Shown: positions 6,783 to 12,775 of the stretch, in pieces
Layout of the letters: each line of letters opens with the position of its first letter
Position numbering within the stretch: position 1 is the first letter of the stretch
From: DASRTE01 sp035316885
GTDB lineage: Bacteria > Actinomycetota > Actinomycetes > Jiangellales > Jiangellaceae
Length of the DNA: 16,691 bases
Reading direction: 5' to 3'
Assembly (NCBI GenBank): GCA_035316885.1
Contig: DATHII010000003.1
Coordinates: 1-16,691 of the forward strand
Made by a program: the position numbers and the translations under genes
Notes under the pieces: generated by a model
What the model was told of the DNA's origin: nothing
Databases searched by the model: none
The model's input: the letters and a program-made list of their open reading frames with translations, nothing else

Positions 6783-7757
6783 GTGGAACAGCGACGGCTC
6801 GGCCGCAGTGGGCTTCGGGTGTCCCGGCTCGCCCTCGGGACCATGACATGGGGCAGGGACACCGACGTGCACGAGGCCCGCGACCAGCTCGAGGCCTTCG
6901 CCGAGCTCGGCGGCACCCTCGTCGACACCGCGGCGTCGTACGGCGACGGCCAGAGCGAACGCGTTCTCGGCGAGTTGCTGGAGTCCGTAGTGCCTCGCGC
7001 CGAGATCGTCGTCGCGACGAAGGCCGGGATGTCCCGTATGAGTGGCCGCCGGGTGGTCGACGTCTCCCGGCGGGCGCTGCTCGACCAGCTCGACGCTTCC
7101 CTCGACCGCCTGGACACCGATTACGTCGACCTCTGGCAGGTGCAGACGTGGAGCGACGACGTCCCACCGGACGAGACCTTGGCGGCGCTCGACTACGCAG
7201 TCACCTCGGGCCGGGCGCGCTACGTGGGCGTGTCGAACTACGGCGGCTGGCAGACCGGCTGGTCAGCGGCACATCAGGCGTCCGTCCCGAGCCGGGTACC
7301 GCTGGTCTCCACCCAGGTCGAGTACTCCCTGGTGCAGCGCGGTATCGAACGCGAGGTGCTCCCGGCGGCCGCGGGGCTCGGCCTCGGGGTGCTGGCATGG
7401 TCACCGCTGGGCCGTGGCGTCCTCACCGGCAAGTACCGCACGGGCACGCCGGCGGACTCGCGGGCGGCGTCGCCACACCTTGCCGGTTTCGTCGAGGCCT
7501 ACCTCGACCCGCGGTCCCGGCAGGTTGTCGAGGCGGTCTCGACGGCCGCTGAGGGTCTCGGCGTGCAGCCCCTGGAGGTGGCGCTCGCCTGGGTGCGCGA
7601 CCGGCCTGGCGTGACGGCACCCGTAGTCGGAGCGCGGACGGCCGCGCAATTGCGCGGTGTCCTCGCCGTGGAGGAGCTGACCCTCCCGGCCGAGATCCGC
7701 TCCGCTCTCGACGAGATCTCCGTCCCGCCCCTGGGGTATCCCGAACGCCTGTGGTGA
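6783..7757 (+). CDS. Aldo/keto reductase with Gln in place of the catalytic His
   Basis: 324 aa NADPH-type aldo/keto reductase (TIM barrel) from a GTG at 6783. The N-terminus RRLGRSGLRVSRLALGTMTWG is typical. Of the usual tetrad, Asp48 (LVDTA), Tyr53 (ASYGDG) and Lys80 (ATKAG) are present. The fourth position, normally His in a DLxQxH context, reads DLWQVQ, giving Gln121 (codon CAG at 7143-7145). The cofactor-end motif VVGARTAAQLRGVL is intact. Replacement of this His occurs in specialised AKRs, for example Glu in 5-beta-reductases and Asn in Kv-beta subunits, so altered chemistry or substrate is likely if the base is correct. It is divergent from the LLM gene. Its TGA stop abuts the stop of the convergent gene in the palindrome TGATCA (7755-7760). 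Confidence 0.92.
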   Translation: MEQRRLGRSGLRVSRLALGTMTWGRDTDVHEARDQLEAFAELGGTLVDTAASYGDGQSERVLGELLESVVPRAEIVVATKAGMSRMSGRRVVDVSRRALLDQLDASLDRLDTDYVDLWQVQTWSDDVPPDETLAALDYAVTSGRARYVGVSNYGGWQTGWSAAHQASVPSRVPLVSTQVEYSLVQRGIEREVLPAAAGLGLGVLAWSPLGRGVLTGKYRTGTPADSRAASPHLAGFVEAYLDPRSRQVVEAVSTAAEGLGVQPLEVALAWVRDRPGVTAPVVGARTAAQLRGVLAVEELTLPAEIRSALDEISVPPLGYPERLW

Positions 7758-8369
7758 TCACTCCGTCTCGTCGGCGCGCATCTCGTCGAGGCGGTACACG
7801 ACCGCCTGCTCGTCGGCCACGCCGAACGGGTCCTCGATCAGCGATGGCGCGTCGTCCTCGATCTCCTGCATCCAGACCGTGCCGCCGCGCGGAACCAAGC
7901 CGGCGAGCTCGGCCCGCTGGTCGAGTCCGTCGACGCCGTACGCATGGAATAGCTGGTAGAGCGCTCGTGCGGCGTTGTTCACGTCCGAGACCGCCGCCTC
8001 ATCGGTGTCGTCCGGGTAGAGCTCGGCGTATGCCTGCCGGGCGGCGGCCAGCAGGGCGTCGTCATCGGCGACGGTGTAGTCGCGGCGGAGAAGCAGCGCG
8101 ATCTTCGCCAGCCGCTGGTCAAATTCCTCGCCCTCGTCTTCGACCTGCGGGCCCTCGGCGAACTCCCACGGGGTGACCTCGTCGAGCAACGTGAACAGAA
8201 GGTCGTCGTAGCGTGACGCGGCCTCCCGCAGCGCCGAGTACGCACCCTGCACGGCGACATCCGCCTCGCCCGTGCTGTCGATGCACGCGGCGAGGTGCGC
8301 CTCGAGGGCGTCGGTGAGGTCGTCGAGGGTGTCGTTGAGCCGGGCCTGGTCCTGCGGCGACGTGGTCAC
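7758..8369 (-). CDS. Acidic actinobacterial protein of unknown function
   Basis: 203 aa from a GTG at 8369 (MTTSPQDQARLND). The longer frame to 8423 would run across the start of the divergent DUF5703 gene and has no support. The protein is strongly acidic and soluble, with no signal peptide or membrane helix and mostly predicted helix. It has an acidic patch around 75-84 (EDEGEEFDQ) and a conserved-looking middle (DDLLFTLLDEVTPWEF, 55-70). I do not recognise a named domain. TACGGT 7 nt before the GTG could be a leaderless -10. It converges on the aldo/keto reductase with no spacer and diverges from DUF5703 across 40 bp, so it may be co-regulated with the latter. That it is a real gene is supported by codon pattern and snug fit; its function is open. 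Confidence 0.75.
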   Translation of the reverse strand: MTTSPQDQARLNDTLDDLTDALEAHLAACIDSTGEADVAVQGAYSALREAASRYDDLLFTLLDEVTPWEFAEGPQVEDEGEEFDQRLAKIALLLRRDYTVADDDALLAAARQAYAELYPDDTDEAAVSDVNNAARALYQLFHAYGVDGLDQRAELAGLVPRGGTVWMQEIEDDAPSLIEDPFGVADEQAVVYRLDEMRADETE

Positions 8370-8376
8370 GGTGCCG

Positions 8377-8382
8377 ACCGTA
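8377..8382 (-). promoter_or_regulatory. Candidate -10 box (TACGGT) for the acidic protein
   Basis: TACGGT followed by 7 nt and the GTG at 8369 on the minus strand, with no Shine-Dalgarno sequence. On the other strand the DUF5703 ATG has CACCAT 6 nt upstream, a weaker version of the same layout. Confidence 0.38.
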
Positions 8383-8409
8383 CCCGGGCGGGCATGGCAC
8401 CATGTGCCG

Positions 8410-8631
8410 ATGGCGAGCCCCACCGCCTCCGTCCGGCCGAGGACGGAGTACGAGTTCCACCACCTGCTGCTTCCGCGCGGTACATCCCGCGGGGCTGCCC
8501 GACGGCTGCTGACCGACCACGCCGAGTACGGCCACTGGGAGCTCGCCCGCCTCCGGCTCTATCCCGACGGCACCCGCAAGGTGACCCTTCGGCGCCGGAT
8601 TCTCCGCGTGGCCCGCGCCGCCGCGCTCTGA
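8410..8631 (+). CDS. DUF5703 family small protein
   Basis: 73 aa from the ATG at 8410. The body YEFHHLLLPRGTSRGAARRL followed by LTDHAEYGHWELARLRLYPDG and RKVTLRRRI is the signature of the short actinobacterial DUF5703 family. It is basic and has no membrane segment. Its function is unknown. An in-frame extension upstream to 8272 would lie antisense to the neighbouring gene and is not credible. From memory, in related genomes it usually sits next to an M20-type peptidase gene. Here the endonuclease element (8666-9874) separates it from the M20 gene, which suggests an insertion. Confidence 0.88.
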   Translation: MASPTASVRPRTEYEFHHLLLPRGTSRGAARRLLTDHAEYGHWELARLRLYPDGTRKVTLRRRILRVARAAAL

Positions 8632-8665
8632 CCCTGCAAAGCCCGACGCGATCGCCCTTCGCTTC

Positions 8666-8731
8666 CCAACTTGTGGCGGGTTTGCAACCCCTCGTCGACG
8701 CAGGACACGTTCCAAACCCGCCACAAGTTGG
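8666..8731 (+). repeat. Hairpin repeat, copy 1 (19-bp arms, 28-nt loop)
   Basis: Perfect inverted repeat: left arm CCAACTTGTGGCGGGTTTG (8666-8684) pairs with 8713-8731. The 28-nt loop (8685-8712) contains the palindrome CGTCGACG; after a C-C mismatch three further pairs (AAC/GTT) can form inside it. It begins 35 bp after the DUF5703 stop and ends 98 bp before the endonuclease ATG. It is repeated in the same orientation after that gene with 63/66 identity. No T-run follows the stem, so it is not a standard terminator. Confidence 0.95.
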
Positions 8732-8829
8732 CGGCAGTGTCGTCCACAAGGCCTGCCGAGGCCGTGTCACCGTCCACAGGTCAGGCCGCTGACGTGGTGG
8801 TCGATGGTGCGCCGCAGTCGGGTGACCAC
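8732..8829 (+). other. Leader between hairpin copy 1 and the endonuclease gene
   Basis: 98 bp containing no TA dinucleotide, hence no TANNNT -10, and no good Shine-Dalgarno sequence before the ATG at 8830. If the gene has its own promoter, it must lie in or before hairpin copy 1 or be non-canonical. Confidence 0.5.
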
Positions 8830-9804
8830 ATGCCGATTCCCCCCATGGTTCCCTACCGTCTCCTGTTTGGTCCCTTTCTCGGCCGGGCCGCTGTCGACGC
8901 CGGCCTGCTCACCAAGCGCCAGTTGCAGTCCAAGCCGTGGGTACGACTCCTGCGCAGTGTCTACGCACACCGCGATCTTCCCCTGACCGACCTGGTACGA
9001 GCGCGCGCGCTGCTTCTCGTTGTGCCCGGCCGTTCGGTGGTAGCCGGCTTGACGGCGGCTTGGCTGCACGGCGCGTGGCAACCCTTGCCGGGTCGTTCCG
9101 TGCCACTTCAGTACGCCCGTCCTCGAGCGGCGACCAGCAGCCGACCGGCCGGAACCCACCTGTCCCGCCGGGTTCTGCAGGTCGACGGCACCTGCCTGAG
9201 CGACCTCGTCGAGGTCGGTGGCGTCGTCGCCGTCTCACCGCTACGTACCTGCTTCGACCTCATGCGGGCGCGCAACCTCGTCGAGGCCGTCGTCGTCGCC
9301 GATGCCTTCGCGCACGCCTGCGTGGTCGACCTGCCCTGGCTCGCGGCCTACGTCGGGATGCACCGGCGGTGGCCCGGTGTCCGCCGGAGTTCTCTGGCCG
9401 TCGAGCTCTCGTCGGCCGACAGCCGCTCGCCCGGTGAGACCCGGCTGCGGATGGTCGTCGTGCTCTCGGGCTTCCCTGTGCCACTGGTGAATCCGCCGGT
9501 CTTCACCGGCGATCCACCCATGCTGGCGGGCTATCCGGACCTGGTCATCGTCGTGAATTACCCGGTGCTCGGCCTCGAGTACGACGGCGCCTACCACGAC
9601 GACCACGAGCAGCGCCAAGCCGACAACCGTCGCGAGAACACGCTCACGCGCGCTGGCCTCCCCCTGCTCCGGTACGGCGCAGAATCGGTGCGACGCGACC
9701 GCGAGCTGATCGTCGCCGACATCACCGCGATGACCGGCCTTCGACCGACGGCCTACTTGCGCGACGAGGACTTCCGACGCCCTCCGCCTCCCATGGCCTG
9801 GTAG
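8830..9804 (+). CDS. Vsr/DUF559-like endonuclease with N-terminal AbiEi-like winged helix
   Basis: 324 aa from the ATG at 8830; ATG 8845 is an alternative. Residues about 18-85 (GLLTKRQL, then WVRLLRSVYAH and SVVAGLTAAWLHGAW) resemble the AbiEi-type antitoxin N-terminal domain seen on many actinobacterial DUF559 proteins. The C-terminal part (about 200-300) has the very-short-patch-repair-like PD-(D/E)xK pattern: SPGETRLR (Glu203), YPDLVI (Asp237), LGLEYDGAYH (Glu250, Asp252, His256), then QADNRRENTLTRAG and LLRYGAESV. The catalytic set looks complete. A nicking or cutting activity on DNA is predicted. The frame stays open back into hairpin copy 1, but translation from there (TTG at 8671) is unlikely. 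Hairpin copy 2 starts 5 bp after the stop. Host-defence, selfish and repair roles are all possible. Confidence 0.85.
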   Translation: MPIPPMVPYRLLFGPFLGRAAVDAGLLTKRQLQSKPWVRLLRSVYAHRDLPLTDLVRARALLLVVPGRSVVAGLTAAWLHGAWQPLPGRSVPLQYARPRAATSSRPAGTHLSRRVLQVDGTCLSDLVEVGGVVAVSPLRTCFDLMRARNLVEAVVVADAFAHACVVDLPWLAAYVGMHRRWPGVRRSSLAVELSSADSRSPGETRLRMVVVLSGFPVPLVNPPVFTGDPPMLAGYPDLVIVVNYPVLGLEYDGAYHDDHEQRQADNRRENTLTRAGLPLLRYGAESVRRDRELIVADITAMTGLRPTAYLRDEDFRRPPPPMAW

Positions 9805-9808
9805 CCGG

Positions 9809-9874
9809 CCGACTTGTGGCGGGTTGGCAACCCCTCGTCGACGCAGGACACGTTCCTAACCCGCCACAAGTTGG
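9809..9874 (+). repeat. Hairpin repeat, copy 2 (same orientation as copy 1)
   Basis: 63/66 identical to copy 1. The stem is 9809-9827 with 9856-9874: 19 pairs, two of which become G-U wobbles (9811-9872 and 9826-9857). The 28-nt loop (9828-9855) is unchanged. It starts 5 bp after the endonuclease stop and ends 39 bp before the stop of the convergent M20 gene. It could therefore also end or stabilise transcripts from both sides, although no T-tract is present. A 7-bp direct repeat GGCCGAC occurs at 9807-9813 and 9877-9883. Confidence 0.95.
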
Positions 9875-9913
9875 GAGGCCGACCGTGGGCGGGACGGACG
9901 AAGCGACCGTGGC

Positions 9914-11239
9914 TCAGGCGAGGTCGAGGAAGTGGTCGAGGACCCGTGCGCCGAAGCGCAGGCCGTCGATCGGCACCCTCTCGTCGACGCCGTGGAACAT
10001 GCCCGCGAAGTCGAGGCCCGGCGGCAGGCGCAGCGGCGAGAACCCGAATCCCCTGATGCCGAGCCCGCTGAAGGCCTTGGCGTCGGTACCGGCGGACAGG
10101 CAGTACGGGACCGCCATGGCGCCCGGATCCTCGGCGACCAGCGCGGCGCTCATGGCCTCGACCAGGTCGCCCGTGAACTCGGTCTCCAGGGCGATGTCGG
10201 ACACGAGCACGTCGCGTCGCACTCGTGGCCCGAGGACCTCGTCCAGGGTGGCGCGGAACTCCGCCTCATGACCGGGCAGGAAGCGCCCGTCGACGTGGGC
10301 CTCGGCCCGGCCGGGGATGACGTTGTGCTTGTATCCGGCCCTCAGCATGGTGGGGTTGGTGGTGTTGCGAAGGGTGGCGCCGATGACCTTCGCCACGCCG
10401 CCGAGGGTCCGGACGAGCTGTTCGCGGTCGTTCGGGTCGAGCGTGACACCGTACGCCTCCGACGCTGCATCGAGGAAGTACCGGACGGTGGGGGTCAGCC
10501 GTAGCGGCCACTCGTAACGTCCGAGCCGGGCGACCGCCTCGGCGAGCTCGGTCACGGCGTTGTCGTGGTTGACCATCGATCCGTGCCCCGCCGTGCCCTC
10601 GACGGTCAGCCGCATCCACTCGATGCCCTTCTGAGCGGTCTCGACCAGGTACAGACGCAGGTCGTCGCGGACGGTGAGGCTGAAGCCCCCGACCTCGCTG
10701 ATTCCCTCCGTGCAATCCTCGAACAGCTCGGGGTGATGGTCGGCCACCCAGTGGCTGCCGAGTACCCCACCGGCCTCCTCGTCGGCCAGGAAGCACAGGA
10801 CGAGCGGACGGGCGGGCGGGCGGCCCGTGCGCAGCCGGTCGCGGACGACGGACAGGATCATCGCGTCCATGTCCTTCATGTCGATTGCGCCGCGGCCCCA
10901 GATGCAGTCGTCGGCGATCTCACCGGAGAACGGATCGTGAGTCCAGTCCGCAGCGTCAGCCGGGACCACGTCGAGGTGCCCGTGCACGAGCAGCGCGTCG
11001 GTGCGCGCCGGCTCAGCGCCGTCGAGGCGCGCGACCACGGTCGTGCGGCCCGGCTCGGACTCCAGCACCACCGGCTCGATCCCCACCTCGGAGAGCTTCT
11101 CGGCGACGTACTCGGCCGCCTTGCGTTCACCGGGGCCGCTGCCGTCGCCGTAGTTCGAGGTGTCCAGGCGGATCAGGTCGCGGCACAGGTCGACGACCTC
11201 ACCGTCGGGCGCGGCAGACTCCGGCGAGGTCTCGGTCAT
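9914..11239 (-). CDS. M20 family metallopeptidase / dipeptidase (DapE/ArgE-like)
   Basis: 441 aa from the ATG at 11239, which has AGGA about 8 nt upstream. A GTG at 11266 would instead give a GTGA overlap with the regulator gene and nine more residues, so the start is not settled. The di-zinc site of the M20 fold is visible: HGHLDVVP (His88, Asp90), GRGAIDMKD (Asp120), DEEAGG (Glu154, Glu155) and FHGVDE (His416), with a dimerisation insert between. The family cleaves small peptides or N-acyl amino acids. From memory, the mycobacterial homologue Rv2141c ('DapE2') sits in the same wider neighbourhood as mshC and uppP, which suggests an old housekeeping neighbour. Here it is the last gene of the predicted gamma-glutamylation operon, so a role on a gamma-glutamyl product is possible but unproven. 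Confidence 0.9.
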   Translation of the reverse strand: MTETSPESAAPDGEVVDLCRDLIRLDTSNYGDGSGPGERKAAEYVAEKLSEVGIEPVVLESEPGRTTVVARLDGAEPARTDALLVHGHLDVVPADAADWTHDPFSGEIADDCIWGRGAIDMKDMDAMILSVVRDRLRTGRPPARPLVLCFLADEEAGGVLGSHWVADHHPELFEDCTEGISEVGGFSLTVRDDLRLYLVETAQKGIEWMRLTVEGTAGHGSMVNHDNAVTELAEAVARLGRYEWPLRLTPTVRYFLDAASEAYGVTLDPNDREQLVRTLGGVAKVIGATLRNTTNPTMLRAGYKHNVIPGRAEAHVDGRFLPGHEAEFRATLDEVLGPRVRRDVLVSDIALETEFTGDLVEAMSAALVAEDPGAMAVPYCLSAGTDAKAFSGLGIRGFGFSPLRLPPGLDFAGMFHGVDERVPIDGLRFGARVLDHFLDLA

Positions 11240-11262
11240 ACCCCGTATCCTGCCCTCTGCGG

Positions 11263-11988
11263 TCACCCGAGGAAGCCACGCAGCAGCGCGGCAGTGCCCT
11301 CCAGGTGCTCCTCCATCGCCTGCCTGGCCGCCGTCGGTCGTCCGGAGAGCACGGCGTCGACGACCCGCCGGTGCTGCTCGGTGGAGTGCTCGAGGTTGCG
11401 TGGCAACAGCGGGATCGCGTCGAGCAGGTCGTTCAGCCGCATCCGGACGTCGGCGACCGCCGCCGACAGCGAGGGCGAGCCCGCCATGCCAGCCAGGGCC
11501 ACGTGCAGGCGCGAGTCGATCGGCCGGTACTCGCTGATCTCGACGGCACGCTCCTCCGCCAGCATCCGGCGCAGCGCGGTCACCTGCTCGGGCGGATGGT
11601 CACGCTGCGCGGCCAGCTCGACCGCACCCGGCTCGAGCACCTGGCGAAGCAGTAGCGCATCGGTGAGCTCGTCGCCCATGTCGTCGGCGATCGCGCGCAC
11701 GTCGCGGGCGTCGCGCCGCCACGCCGCGGTCGGCAGCACGAACGTCCCCCCGGAACGGCCGCGCCGGGACTCGAAGAAACCCTCCTGCGCCAGAGCCCGG
11801 ATCGCTTCGCGCAGGGTCACCCGGCTGACCCCGAACTGCTGAGCCAGTTCGCGCTCACTCGGCAGCCGCTCCCCAGGTCGCACCTGGCCGAGCTTGACCG
11901 CCTGCAGCAGCCTCTCGACCGTCTCCTCGAAGGCATTTCCGCCGCGGATGCGGCGGAACACCGGGTGCGGGACGGCCAACACGGTCAC
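11263..11988 (-). CDS. GntR/FadR-type regulator with FCD ligand domain
   Basis: 241 aa from a GTG at 11988. The N-terminal winged helix-turn-helix is clear: RLPSERELAQQFGVSRVTLR (41-60), followed by a wing with GRSGGTFVLP (77-86). The C-terminal all-helical FCD domain keeps the metal-binding set Asp158, His162, His206 and His228. Such proteins usually repress a neighbouring catabolic operon and release DNA when they bind a small carboxylic acid or amino acid. It follows the SDR gene by 9 bp and precedes the M20 gene by 23 bp, inside the operon it probably controls. TAGCGT 6 nt before its GTG could give an independent leaderless transcript. The effector is unknown; a gamma-glutamyl intermediate or the imported amine is a fair guess. 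Confidence 0.92.
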   Translation of the reverse strand: MTVLAVPHPVFRRIRGGNAFEETVERLLQAVKLGQVRPGERLPSERELAQQFGVSRVTLREAIRALAQEGFFESRRGRSGGTFVLPTAAWRRDARDVRAIADDMGDELTDALLLRQVLEPGAVELAAQRDHPPEQVTALRRMLAEERAVEISEYRPIDSRLHVALAGMAGSPSLSAAVADVRMRLNDLLDAIPLLPRNLEHSTEQHRRVVDAVLSGRPTAARQAMEEHLEGTAALLRGFLG

Positions 11989-11994
11989 ACTCGC

Positions 11995-12000
11995 ACGCTA
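11995..12000 (-). promoter_or_regulatory. Candidate -10 box (TAGCGT) for the GntR regulator gene
   Basis: TAGCGT, 6 nt, then GTG at 11988, with no Shine-Dalgarno sequence. Its TAG is also the stop codon of the SDR gene. It might allow the regulator to be made without the upstream operon. Confidence 0.3.
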
Positions 12001-12771
12001 CTCGGGCGTCACGTACGCGGCGGTGATACCTCCGTCGACGACGAAGGTCGACCCGTTGACGTATGAGGACTCGTCGCTGGCGAGGAACAGCGCCGCAGCG
12101 GCGATCTCCCGCGCCGTCGCCAGCCGACCCATCGGCAGGTGCACGCGCCGGCGCTCGTAGGTGGCCGGGTCCGCACCGAACAGCCGCATGAGCAGCGGCG
12201 TCTCGACCGGACCGGGGCACAGCGCGTTGACCCGCACCCCCCGCCTGGCGAACTCGACCGCCAGCTCGCGCGACATCGACAGCACGGCGCCCTTGGATGC
12301 GGTGTAGGAGATCTGCGACGTGGCAGCGCCCATCAGCGCGACGAACGAGGCGACGTTGATCACCGAACCGCCGCCGGCCGCGAGCAGGTGCGGGATGCCG
12401 TGCTTGCAGCACAGGAACACGCCCCGGGTGTTCACCTGCTGGACGAGGTCCCACGCCTCGACGCTGGTGTCCAGTACGGATGCGTCGTCGGCCGGCATGA
12501 TGCCGGCATTGTTGTAGAGCACGTCGATCCGGCCGTACCGGCCCGCGACGGCGTCGTAGAGGCCCGCCACGCTCTCCTCGTCGCCGACCTCGACCCGATG
12601 GAAGAACGCGTCAGGGCAGTCCGCTGCGGTAGCCGTGCCGGCCTGCTCGTCGACGTCGGCCACGCACACCTGCGCACCGTGCTCGGAGAAGAGCAGGGCA
12701 GCCTCACGGCCGATCCCACCCGCGGCGCCGGTGATCACCACGACCTTGCCCTCGAGACGACCGCTGCCCAT
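11998..12771 (-). CDS. Short-chain dehydrogenase/reductase (FabG-like), candidate alcohol dehydrogenase of the operon
   Basis: 257 aa classical SDR. The NAD(P)-binding TGAAGGIG is at 14-21, NNAG at 87-90, the catalytic Asn114, and the Ser142/Tyr156/Lys160 triad (YTASK); CPGPVETPL and VDGG follow. VADVD at 38-42 with an acidic residue after the second strand points to NAD+ rather than NADP+, hence an oxidising role. The start ATG (12771) follows GGTGAGGAA, in which the TGA is the ALDH stop. The in-frame extension to 12846 lies under the ALDH tail and is rejected. Automatic annotation would call it 3-oxoacyl-ACP reductase. In this setting, between an ALDH and a gamma-glutamyl ligase, oxidation of the hydroxyl of a gamma-glutamyl amino alcohol is more sensible, but that is inference. 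Confidence 0.9.
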   Translation of the reverse strand: MGSGRLEGKVVVITGAAGGIGREAALLFSEHGAQVCVADVDEQAGTATAADCPDAFFHRVEVGDEESVAGLYDAVAGRYGRIDVLYNNAGIMPADDASVLDTSVEAWDLVQQVNTRGVFLCCKHGIPHLLAAGGGSVINVASFVALMGAATSQISYTASKGAVLSMSRELAVEFARRGVRVNALCPGPVETPLLMRLFGADPATYERRRVHLPMGRLATAREIAAAALFLASDESSYVNGSTFVVDGGITAAYVTPE

Positions 12772-12775
12772 TTCC

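Larger units (their letters stand above)
8666..9874 (+). mobile_element. Putative hairpin-bounded endonuclease element
   Basis: A 1209-bp unit made of a 66-bp hairpin repeat, a single Vsr/DUF559-like endonuclease gene, and a second direct copy of the hairpin. The copies are 1143 bp apart and are not seen elsewhere in the window. It lies between DUF5703 and an M20 peptidase gene in an otherwise compact region. There is no transposase, integrase or IS-type terminal inverted repeat pair. By analogy with RAYT/REP systems or homing-type nucleases, the protein may recognise or cut the hairpin and spread it. That is inference; what the sequence shows is the bracketing and the near identity of the copies. 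Confidence 0.5.

Noticed and set aside
6634..7167. N-terminal extension of the LLM oxidoreductase
   Set aside because: It would run antisense across the aldo/keto reductase gene. The Arg-rich translation has no family match, and a strong Shine-Dalgarno sequence marks the ATG at 6633.
8671..9804. Endonuclease start at TTG 8671, inside the hairpin
   Set aside because: It would translate the hairpin stem and loop. Copy 2 gives almost the same peptide purely because it is the same DNA repeat. The ATG at 8830 leads directly into the recognisable winged-helix domain.
8666..9874. CRISPR-like or simple tandem repeat
   Set aside because: Only two copies, 1143 bp apart, with a full gene between them and a strong internal inverted repeat; no spacers and no cas genes.
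9809..9874. Classical intrinsic terminator
   Set aside because: The stem is strong, but no T-run follows on either strand and the 28-nt loop is long. Kept as a repeat with a possible 3'-end role.
11240..11266. M20 peptidase start at GTG 11266
   Set aside because: Possible because it makes a GTGA overlap like others in this operon, but the ATG at 11239 has a visible ribosome-binding sequence. Left as an alternative.
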